DNA of 59,976 nucleotides from Rhizobium sullae (lineage in GTDB: Bacteria; Pseudomonadota; Alphaproteobacteria; Rhizobiales; Rhizobiaceae), in NCBI RefSeq assembly GCF_900169785.1, contig NZ_FWER01000031.1, forward strand, positions 1 to 59,976, in the 5' to 3' direction. Every line of letters begins with the position of its first letter. Position 1 is the stretch's first letter. Made by a program: the position numbers and the translations under genes. Shown here in pieces: positions 53,308 through 59,976 of the stretch. The notes under the pieces are model-generated. The model saw only the letters and a program-made list of their open reading frames with translations. It was not told the DNA's origin and made no database searches.

Positions 53308-53337
53308 GGCAAGGCTGGCGGGCACGCCGGCCTTGCC
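53308..53337 (+). repeat. Stem-loop between binding-protein and lyase genes
   Basis: GGCAAGGC-TGGCG / CGCCG-GCCTTGCC around a GGCA loop, 13 bp with one wobble pair, directly after the binding-protein stop. No T-tract follows, so it is more likely a 3'-end stabiliser than a terminator. Confidence 0.7.
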
Positions 53338-53365
53338 TTCTCATTCATGAAAGTGCGAAAGCCAG

Positions 53366-54769
53366 ATGGGTACAGAATTCAACGACGCCCTCACGTCACA
53401 ATACGACTACCGGGGACTGCGGGACGCTTTTGCTCCGCCGGCCATGTACCAGGCCTTCCTGGATGTCGAAAAGGCTGTAGCGCTCGCTCAGGGAGAGCTC
53501 GGCATGATCCCGATCGCCTCGGCGGAGGTGGTCGCTGAACATTGCCGTTACGAGTATCTGGACATGGACCGGCTGGACACGTCGTACCGGACGACCCGTC
53601 ACCCTCTCATGCCGCTGATCAACGAGCTCGTCCGGCTCTGCGGCCCACAGCACGGTGGCTATGTCCACTGGGGCATCACCACGCAGAACGTCATCCAGAC
53701 CGGACTGCTGCTGCTCGCCAAGCGTGCCCAGGCGGTGCTGGACGGGCTGCTCGCCGACATCCTGCGCCATCTTGGCCGCCATGCCCGCACCCACGCGAAA
53801 ACCGTCATGGCGGGGCGCACCCATTACCGTCATGCGGTGCCGATCACCTTCGGCTTCAAGGTCGCGGTATGGATCGACGAATTCCTTCAGGCCTCGGACA
53901 GGCTTCGGGAAGCCGAAAAGCGGGCCTTCGTCGTCATAACCGGTGGCGCAGTTGGCTGTTTCTCGGCTCTGGGCAGGCAGGGCCCGGCCTTCCAGTCACG
54001 CGTGGCAGCACTTCTCGGCATGGGCGAAATGGCCATTCCCTCGCGGGCGATCCGCACGCATATGTGCGAATATGTCAATGCGCTGAGCCTGACGGCTTCC
54101 ATCTGCCACAAGATCGCCGAAGAGGTCTACCAGAGTTCCTCCGAGGAGTACGGGGAACTGCACGAAGGTCGTATCGAAGGCACCATCGGCTCCTCCACCA
54201 TGCCGCAGAAGATCAACCCGATCCTCTGCTACGGCATCATCGCCAACAGCAACAAGCTCTATTCCTGCGCCGGCATGCTGATGGCGACCGCCCATCGCCC
54301 GTTCGAATCCGACGGCAGCGCCAACCAGATGTTCGAGGACGGACTGGCAGAGGTGATCAGCGCCATTTCCGAAATCCTCGTGCGGACCGAGCTTCTGGCG
54401 CGCGACCTCTATGTTAGTACGGAGCGGATGCGGACCAATCTGGACCTGTCGCACGGGGCGATCTTCGGCGAGTTCGCCATGATGCGGCTTGGCGAGACCC
54501 TCGGCAAACACAGGGGCCATGAGTTGGTCCACGATGCCGCCATGGCCGCAGCAGCCGGCAAGGCGCCCTTCCTGGACGAACTGGCACAACTCCCGGGCGG
54601 CCAGGCACTGCGCACTGAGATCGAGAACCGGCTTGAGACCGGCAGTACGGGCGGCATATGCGCCGAATATGCGTTGCATTTCGGATCGCTGGTCCAGGAT
54701 CTTGCGGCGGGGGCGATGCCGACCGTCGAACAGCGCAACATCAACGCCTATCTGAAGGCTGCCCGCTGA
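53366..54769 (+). CDS. Aspartase/fumarase-superfamily lyase (adenylosuccinate lyase-like)
   Basis: 467 residues. The superfamily signature is intact: GSSTMPQKINPILCYG, with the catalytic serine in the flexible loop before it and HWGITTQNVIQTG / TVMAGRTHYRHAVPITFG as the other two conserved regions. This resembles adenylosuccinate lyase and 3-carboxymuconate cycloisomerase, but context inside an uptake operon points to catabolic C-N bond cleavage releasing fumarate. Its stop overlaps the first permease start (TGATG). The real substrate is probably the imported compound. Confidence 0.85.
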   Translation: MGTEFNDALTSQYDYRGLRDAFAPPAMYQAFLDVEKAVALAQGELGMIPIASAEVVAEHCRYEYLDMDRLDTSYRTTRHPLMPLINELVRLCGPQHGGYVHWGITTQNVIQTGLLLLAKRAQAVLDGLLADILRHLGRHARTHAKTVMAGRTHYRHAVPITFGFKVAVWIDEFLQASDRLREAEKRAFVVITGGAVGCFSALGRQGPAFQSRVAALLGMGEMAIPSRAIRTHMCEYVNALSLTASICHKIAEEVYQSSSEEYGELHEGRIEGTIGSSTMPQKINPILCYGIIANSNKLYSCAGMLMATAHRPFESDGSANQMFEDGLAEVISAISEILVRTELLARDLYVSTERMRTNLDLSHGAIFGEFAMMRLGETLGKHRGHELVHDAAMAAAAGKAPFLDELAQLPGGQALRTEIENRLETGSTGGICAEYALHFGSLVQDLAAGAMPTVEQRNINAYLKAAR

Positions 54770-55749
54770 TGTCCTCCTTCGTGCTGCAGCGCCTGTTGCA
54801 AAGCGTGGTCGTGGTCTTTGTGCTGTCGGTCGTGCTGTTCGTCGGAGTGTGGCTGATCGGTAATCCGGCAGACATCCTGATCTCGTCGGAAGCTTCGGAG
54901 GCCGACCGGCTGGCCGCCATCACCGCACTCGGGCTCGACAAGCCGCTCTGGCAGCAATACCTGATCTTCCTCGGCAATGCCGTGCAGGGAGACTGGGGCA
55001 CCTCCTTCGTCTACAAGGAACCCGTCACCAGCATCCTGCTGCAGCGCCTGCCGGCGAGCCTCGAACTCGGTCTGGTGGCCTTCATTATCGCCATTGCCGT
55101 TTCCGTGCCGGCCGGGCTTTATTCGGGGCTTAGACCGGAATCGCCGCTCGGGCGTGGCGTCATAGCCTTCTCCCTGATCGGCGTCAGCATCCCCACCTTC
55201 TGGCAGGGCATGCTCCTGATCGTCGCCTTCGGCATCGCTCTGCCAATCCTGCCGGTCGGCGACCGGGGTCAGGTGGCGACCCATTTCGGAATCACCACCA
55301 GCCTCTGGACGCTCGACGGCTGGTCGCATGTCGTCATGCCTGCTTTCAGCCTGGCGCTCCTCAAGATGTCGCTGCTGATGCGCGTCACGCGCGCCGCGAC
55401 GATGGAAATCTCCCGCCTCGACTTCGTTAAGTTCGCCTATGCGAAAGGCGTGCGCAGCCGTAAGGTGGTCGTCAGGCATATCCTGCGCAATGCGCTGGTT
55501 CCGCTCATCACCGTAACAGGGATCGAACTCGCCAACCTACTGGCCTACGGCGTGATCACCGAAACAGTGTTTTCCTGGCCGGGGCTTGGCAAGCTACTAA
55601 TCAACTCGATCAAGGTACTGGACCGTCCGCTGATCGTGGCCCAACTCACCTATACGGCGCTATTGTTCATCGCCATCAACTTCATCGTCGACATCCTGCA
55701 TATGGCCATCGATCCGCGCGTGAAATCCATTCTGAGGCGGGCGGCATGA
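54769..55749 (+). CDS. ABC transporter permease (DppB-like)
   Basis: 326 residues with about six membrane helices and the BPD_transp_1 signature (the EAA loop, FAYAKGVRSRKVVVRHILRN, and TVFSWPGLGKLLINSI). Start overlaps the lyase stop (TGATG) and the end overlaps the next permease (ATGA). Inner-membrane half of a peptide/opine-type importer. Confidence 0.93.
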   Translation: MSSFVLQRLLQSVVVVFVLSVVLFVGVWLIGNPADILISSEASEADRLAAITALGLDKPLWQQYLIFLGNAVQGDWGTSFVYKEPVTSILLQRLPASLELGLVAFIIAIAVSVPAGLYSGLRPESPLGRGVIAFSLIGVSIPTFWQGMLLIVAFGIALPILPVGDRGQVATHFGITTSLWTLDGWSHVVMPAFSLALLKMSLLMRVTRAATMEISRLDFVKFAYAKGVRSRKVVVRHILRNALVPLITVTGIELANLLAYGVITETVFSWPGLGKLLINSIKVLDRPLIVAQLTYTALLFIAINFIVDILHMAIDPRVKSILRRAA

Positions 55750-56957
55750 GCCTAACCGGATTCAACGATTTCGCGCGGCGTTTCGCCGAAAGCCGCACAG
55801 CCATCATCTGTCTGCTAATCAGCCTCGTTTTCGTCGTCTGCGCCCTCCTCGCGCCCCTGATCTCGCCAACGGACCCCTACGACCTGACGCAGCTTCAGCT
55901 TTCCGATGCGTTGAAGCCCGCCGGCTCGAAGCGCATGGTGCCGGGAGAGGAAGTCCGCGCCAACATCCGCCTCCAGGTGGGTGCGGCCTCCGTCGAACCT
56001 GCTTCACCGGCACAGACCCGCAATAGTATCGCGGCCGAGTCCTGCGGAGCGAACTGTCTCGGCGTCGGCGTGCTGCCGGAAGGCACCAAGCTCGCCAGCC
56101 TGCAGATCCGCAACTTGCCGGCCGGCGCCACCGTGGAAGGCGGCAAGAAGCATATCGTCCAGCCCTGGTGGACCGTCGACAACCCGGAGGGCGGCAAGGT
56201 CAGGATCGTTTCGAACGGCACGCTCCCTGAAAACTTCACCGTCCTCGCCATCGCGAAATCTCTGGAGCAGGAGACGAATTTCGTCTTCCGTCTCGGCACC
56301 GACAGCTTCGGCCGCGACATGCTTTCCGCAATCCTCTACGGCATCAGGATCAGCGTCTTCGTCGGGCTGGTGGCGGCAGGCGCCGCAATGGTGCTCGGCA
56401 CCGGGCTCGGGCTTCTCTCGGCCTGGCGTGGCGGCGTGACAGACGCGATCATCATGCGTGCGGTCGATTTCATGCTCGGCCTTCCCGCCCTGCTCGTCGG
56501 GCTTGCGATCCTCGCTATCCTGGGCAACGGCGTCAGCAAGGTCGTGCTCGCCATCGTCATCGTGCAATGGTCCTATTATGCGCGCACGGCCCGATCCTTC
56601 GCCATGAGCGAACTCAGCAAGGAATATGTCGAGGCAGCAAGGTGCCTGCGCCTTTCGCCCACACGTATCATGCTGCGCCACGTGCTTCCGAATTGCATGC
56701 CGCAGATCATCGTGCTCTTCACGCTCAACATCGCCGCGGCGATCTCGCTCGAATCCTCACTGAGTTTCCTCGGCGTCGGCCTGCCACTCACCAGGCCCTC
56801 GCTCGGCATGCTGATCGCCAGCGGCTACGAATTCATCTTCTCGCACAAGTACTGGATCAGCATCTATCCGGGGGTGGTGCTGCTGGTGATGATCGTCGCG
56901 ATGAACCTGCTTGGAGACCGGTTGCGCGATCTCAACAACCCGCGGCTCGACCGCTAG
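55746..56957 (+). CDS. ABC transporter permease (DppC-like) with a large periplasmic insertion
   Basis: 403 residues against about 290-300 usual for DppC. After the first membrane helix, the standard loop (SPTDPYDLTQLQLSDALKPA) is interrupted by roughly 100 residues (about 55-160) before the normal LGTDSFGRDMLSAILYGI region. The insertion contains two Cys (ESCGANCLGV) and no membrane helix, so it should lie in the periplasm and might contact the binding protein. The EAA loop is intact (YVEAARCLRLSPTRIMLRHV). Confidence 0.9.
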   Translation: MSLTGFNDFARRFAESRTAIICLLISLVFVVCALLAPLISPTDPYDLTQLQLSDALKPAGSKRMVPGEEVRANIRLQVGAASVEPASPAQTRNSIAAESCGANCLGVGVLPEGTKLASLQIRNLPAGATVEGGKKHIVQPWWTVDNPEGGKVRIVSNGTLPENFTVLAIAKSLEQETNFVFRLGTDSFGRDMLSAILYGIRISVFVGLVAAGAAMVLGTGLGLLSAWRGGVTDAIIMRAVDFMLGLPALLVGLAILAILGNGVSKVVLAIVIVQWSYYARTARSFAMSELSKEYVEAARCLRLSPTRIMLRHVLPNCMPQIIVLFTLNIAAAISLESSLSFLGVGLPLTRPSLGMLIASGYEFIFSHKYWISIYPGVVLLVMIVAMNLLGDRLRDLNNPRLDR

Positions 56958-56969
56958 AGGAGCCGGGCA

Positions 56970-57938
56970 ATGACGGAACCCTTCTTCCAAGTCGACCACC
57001 TCAACACCTGGTTCTTCACTCGCCAAGGTGTGGTGAGATCGGTGCGCGACATTTCCTTCGACCTTCGCCGCGGCGAAGTGCTCGGCATCGTCGGCGAATC
57101 CGGTTCGGGCAAGTCGGTGACGGGGATGTCGATCATGGGCCAGGTCGATGAGCCGGGCCGCATTGTTTCCGGCTCGATCTCGCTCGATGGTACGGAGCTG
57201 ACGGTACTCGACTTCGAGGAGATGCGCCGCTATCGCGGCCGGCGGATCGCCATGGCCTTCCAGAACCCCTTGATGACGCTGAACCCGCTGATGCGCGTGC
57301 GCGACCAGATGTACGAAGCGATCGGCGAGCACGAGACTGTCTCCCGCAAGGAGAAGCACGAGCGCTGCATCGAGGCGCTGAAGGCAGTGGGTATTCCCTC
57401 GCCGGAGGAGCGGCTGAACGCCTATCCGCACGAGATGTCGGGCGGCATGCGCCAGCGCGTCGTCATCGCCACCGCCCTGCTGCTCGGACCGGACATGATC
57501 ATCGCCGACGAGCCGACGACGGCTCTCGACGTGACGATCCAGGCCCAGATCATCTACCATATCCGCCGCCAGATCGATGAACGCGGCCTCGGCATGATCT
57601 GGATCACTCACGATCTTTCGACGCTTTCGGAACTCGCCGACCGGATAATGGTCATGTATGCCGGCGCCATGATGGAGATCGGCACGACCGAGGACATCAT
57701 CGGTTCCCCGCGCCATCCTTACACCCGCAAACTTCTCGATTCCGTTCCCTCTTGCAACATACCAGGAGAGAAGCTGAGGCAGATCCCGGGCAACATGCCC
57801 TCGCTGCTTTCGCTCGGAAAGGGCTGTCCCTTCGCCAGCCGCTGCGAGCGGGCGACGGAGATCTGCAGCGAGCCGGTGCCGGCGACGGAGCTATCGGCCA
57901 CGCACCGCATCTGGTGCTATCATCCATTCGAGGGCTGA
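56970..57938 (+). CDS. ABC transporter ATP-binding protein (DppD-like)
   Basis: 322 residues. Walker A GESGSGKSVTG, signature MSGGMRQRVVI, Walker B MIIADEPTTALD, H-loop WITHDLST, and the oligopeptide-type C-terminal cysteine motif CPFASRCERATEIC that can carry an iron-sulfur cluster in this subgroup. GGAG seven bases before the ATG. One of two ATPases of the importer. Confidence 0.93.
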   Translation: MTEPFFQVDHLNTWFFTRQGVVRSVRDISFDLRRGEVLGIVGESGSGKSVTGMSIMGQVDEPGRIVSGSISLDGTELTVLDFEEMRRYRGRRIAMAFQNPLMTLNPLMRVRDQMYEAIGEHETVSRKEKHERCIEALKAVGIPSPEERLNAYPHEMSGGMRQRVVIATALLLGPDMIIADEPTTALDVTIQAQIIYHIRRQIDERGLGMIWITHDLSTLSELADRIMVMYAGAMMEIGTTEDIIGSPRHPYTRKLLDSVPSCNIPGEKLRQIPGNMPSLLSLGKGCPFASRCERATEICSEPVPATELSATHRIWCYHPFEG

Positions 57939-57941
57939 CGC

Positions 57942-58934
57942 ATGAACGAGATGATCTTCGAAGCAACGGATCTGTCGCGCAGCTTCATAGCGGGACGCAG
58001 CGCATTTCGCGATCTCGCGAACCACTTTCTGCGTGACCGCCCGCCCACCGTGCTGCGCGCCGTCGACAACGTCTCGCTCACGCTGCGCAAGGGCGAAACA
58101 CTGGGCGTCGTCGGCGAATCCGGCTGCGGGAAATCGACACTGGCGCGGATGATCGCCGGCATCCTGCCTGCCTCTTCCGGCGAGCGGCGCTTCCGCGGTG
58201 AGCCCTACGACAGCTTCCTGACCCGTAAGCGGGATGCACTGAAAATCCAGATGGTCTTCCAGGATCCGCTTTCCTCTCTCAATCCACGCCTACGCGTCGG
58301 CGAGATCGTCGGCGAGGCGGCGGTCCTGCACGGGCTAGTGCCGCGCTCACGGGTGAAGGATTACGTGGTCGACATCCTTGCGCGCGTCGGCCTGCCCGCG
58401 GACAGCGTCGGCCGCTACCCTCATCAATTTTCCGGCGGTCAGCGTCAGCGCGTGGGCATCGCCCGGGCGCTGGCAGTGAAGCCCGACATGCTGATCTGCG
58501 ATGAGGCGGTGGCCGCGCTCGACGTGTCTGTTCAGGCGCAGATCATCAATCTCCTGATGGACATAAGGCGCAACAACGGCCTTGCTATGATCTTCATCAG
58601 CCATGATCTTGGCGTCATCCGCCATTTGTGCGACCGGGTAGCCGTAATGTATCTCGGCCGCGTCGTGGAGCTTGCCAAGACCGAGCAGCTCTTCGCATCG
58701 CCTGCGCACCCCTATACGCGCATGCTGCTCGACGGCATGCCGAAGATCTCGCTGCAGCGACGTAAGTTCATGCCGATCCAGGGCGAAATCCCCTCGCCGC
58801 TCAACCCGCCCTCCGGTTGCCATTTCCATCCCCGCTGTCCAATCGCGACCGAGCATTGCAAGCGGACGCGTCCGGAGTTGCGAGAGATTGCGTCGGGGCA
58901 CGTTCACGCATGCTTGAATGTCGAAGCTCTATAA
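57942..58934 (+). CDS. ABC transporter ATP-binding protein (DppF-like)
   Basis: 330 residues. Walker A GESGCGKSTLARM, signature FSGGQRQRVGIARA, Walker B MLICDEAVAALDVS (where DEPT is usual, here DEAV), H-loop FISHDLG, and a C-terminal CHFHPRCPIATEHC motif. Starts three bases after the DppD stop. Last gene of the operon; no terminator-like hairpin is obvious downstream. Confidence 0.92.
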   Translation: MNEMIFEATDLSRSFIAGRSAFRDLANHFLRDRPPTVLRAVDNVSLTLRKGETLGVVGESGCGKSTLARMIAGILPASSGERRFRGEPYDSFLTRKRDALKIQMVFQDPLSSLNPRLRVGEIVGEAAVLHGLVPRSRVKDYVVDILARVGLPADSVGRYPHQFSGGQRQRVGIARALAVKPDMLICDEAVAALDVSVQAQIINLLMDIRRNNGLAMIFISHDLGVIRHLCDRVAVMYLGRVVELAKTEQLFASPAHPYTRMLLDGMPKISLQRRKFMPIQGEIPSPLNPPSGCHFHPRCPIATEHCKRTRPELREIASGHVHACLNVEAL

Positions 58935-59289
58935 GGAGGGGCGGGCTTTGAACGGAAGTTTGGTTGCGTGGGCCTGACTGCACAGAGACTTATAAAATCG
59001 ACATATCGCACCCTCAAATCGGAATGGTTTCCGCTTCGCGTAGAAAATGGATTACGCACCGTAATCGCGCTGGCCAAGATGGGGCCGATTGCGGACTGGT
59101 AGATGTCGAGCTCCCGGCTGAACAAATCTGCCGTTCTTGGCTCAGCGATTTTGATTCAACGGATGACGGCCGGTGTCACCCATCCGCGCTTCACCCGGAA
59201 GCATTCACCGACCCAGGTGGCGGAATTTATCGCCGCCTAAGCTAAAGCAGCGGATGGGGGCGCGCTTTACTGCTGCTTCCGTGAAGGCC
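58935..59289. other. intergenic region, no gene seen
   Basis: About 355 bp after the ABC operon. Several short open frames on both strands, none recognisable. Confidence 0.4.
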
Positions 59290-59473
59290 AATGTGGAAGC
59301 ATTCGCCTCGAGCGATCGCTCGATTCCCACTCCCGGTCAAGTTCCGCCAGCCTTGTTTCGATCTGATCGGGATGAGCCTCGTACTAGGCGAGCCTCTCCT
59401 CCATCTGCCAGCGCAGGCGTCGGTTGATTTCGTCGGATGTCTGGGCGCTCACACGGTTCGCTGTCGGGGCCAT
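59290..59473 (-). pseudogene. Small gene of the DUF2892/YgaP-like type, decayed
   Basis: With an excellent ribosome site (GAGGAG) the ATG at 59473 opens VSAQTSDEINRRLRWQMEER, then an amber codon (59384-59386) stands where homologues, from memory, have Tyr in LAYYAAHPEEI. The frame continues AHPDQIETRLAELDREW, then shifts by one base to IERSLEANASTLA. At least two inactivating changes. Divergent from the DUF442 gene; such small membrane proteins often lie next to it in sulfide-detox loci. Confidence 0.65.
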
Positions 59474-59547
59474 GGTGCTTCTCCTCTGCGCCGGAACAAC
59501 AGGCGAGCACAAAGTTCCGCGCCTGATCTTGAACACATATCATTATA

Positions 59548-59569
59548 CAATATATTAGATCGTATATTG
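59548..59569. promoter_or_regulatory. AT-rich palindrome, possible BigR-type operator
   Basis: CAATATA (59548-59554) and TATATTG (59563-59569) form an inverted repeat with an eight-base spacer, about 20 bases before the DUF442 start. BigR/SqrR family repressors bind AT-rich palindromes of this kind before blh genes in related organisms. Confidence 0.5.
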
Positions 59570-59590
59570 ATGCGATACATGGAGCCCGTC

Positions 59591-59976
59591 ATGCCTATCA
59601 CCGCAATATCCGAGAAAGTGTCGGTCTCGCCACAGCCAAGTGTCGAGGACGTCCGGTCGTTGCGCGACCAAGGATTCACGACGCTCATCAACAACCGACC
59701 GGACAACGAGGATCCTTCCCAGCCGGGAACGCAAGCCGAAAGCCAGGAAGCGAAGCAGTGCGACCTGTCCTACGCGTTCATTCCTGTCACGGCGGACACG
59801 ATCACCGAAGCGGACGTACGTGCCTTTCAGCGGGCGGTCGATGAGTCGGAAGGCCCCGTTCTTGCACATTGCAAGACCGGCAAGCGTTCGCTGAACCTCT
59901 ACCTCATTGGCGAGGTGATTGATGGTCGGATGTCAGCCGACGAGTTCGTTGAATTCGGACGCAGCCGGGGCTTCGA
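59591..59976 (+). CDS. DUF442 / BLH-type phosphatase-like protein (3' end cut by window)
   Basis: Visible part about 128 residues from MPITAISEKVSV, continuing past the window. It has the dual-specificity phosphatase-like DUF442 fold with the loop HCKTGKRS (Cys-x5-Arg/Ser type) and TLINNRPDNED at the front. The GGAG at 59581-59584 supports this start over an ATG at 59579. DUF442 often forms the first domain of beta-lactamase-hydrolase-like (BLH) sulfur dioxygenase proteins, so the rest may be a metallo-beta-lactamase domain. Preceded by a BigR-like palindrome. Confidence 0.85.
   Translation, partial: MPITAISEKVSVSPQPSVEDVRSLRDQGFTTLINNRPDNEDPSQPGTQAESQEAKQCDLSYAFIPVTADTITEADVRAFQRAVDESEGPVLAHCKTGKRSLNLYLIGEVIDGRMSADEFVEFGRSRGF

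Noticed and set aside
1..59976. CRISPR array, rRNA, complete tRNA genes, intact insertion sequences
   Set aside because: None were recognised; the only mobile-element traces are the recombinase remnant, the tRNA-end fragment and the mobile mystery module.

Overview
The window looks like an accessory, probably plasmid-borne, segment of a Rhizobiales alphaproteobacterium (Rhizobium/Ensifer/Agrobacterium type). The reasons are an imuA-imuB-dnaE2 cassette behind an alphaproteobacterial LexA box (GTTC-N7-GTTC), DUF982 and DUF2161 proteins typical of rhizobia, many LysR genes paired with small redox enzymes, and a dipeptide/opine-type ABC operon. No rRNA, complete tRNA, CRISPR array or intact transposase was seen. 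The organism call is inference; no database search was run.

Layout. 1-14.7 kb: a cut metallo-beta-lactamase-fold gene, an exported alpha/beta hydrolase, a divergent SDR/LysR pair, a two-component module (MASE1 and five-PAS histidine kinase, an 82-codon ORF, a lone receiver protein), an MscS channel with a cyclic-nucleotide domain, a cupin/NAD(P)-binding protein/hydrolase run, a FixJ-like regulator and a VOC protein. 14.8-15.1 kb: a serine-recombinase remnant whose middle is inverted between 10-bp inverted repeats and which ends in a tRNA 3'-end sequence. 15.1-24 kb: DUF2161 nuclease-fold protein, ureohydrolase, the SOS mutasome imuA-imuB-dnaE2, and dinB.

24.7-32.3 kb is the most unusual part. 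A SARP-like winged-helix/TPR regulator, a PAP2/vanadium-haloperoxidase-fold protein with an Asn-Lys repeat, and an S8 subtilase form one unit that ends at a clear terminator. A second unit follows: a protein resembling the HExxH peptide-modification family (with HEAAN), an E1/ThiF-like enzyme and an 85-codon ORF, each pair overlapping at stop and start codons. I read this as a candidate undescribed peptide-modification (RiPP-like) locus. A DUF982 protein and an ABC exporter lie just downstream.

35-42.5 kb: an exported alpha/beta hydrolase and a LysR-headed redox set (two CMD-type proteins, DUF1348, a PNPOx-ferredoxin reductase-ferredoxin fusion, a GST). 43-44.1 kb: mobile mystery proteins A and B (HTH and Fic), preceded by four TTGACG half-sites. 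44.7-50.5 kb: AraC/MFS, RidA/old yellow enzyme with a LysR gene, and a GFA protein. 50.7-58.9 kb: LysR and a complete Dpp-type ABC operon with an aspartase/fumarase-superfamily lyase between the binding protein and the permeases. The window ends in a DUF442 (BLH-like) phosphatase gene behind a BigR-like palindrome, divergent from a decayed small gene.

At least seven decayed gene fragments (two TetR, HxlR, LysR C-terminus, SDR, FAD monooxygenase, recombinase) lie between intact modules, which suggests repeated acquisition and loss.
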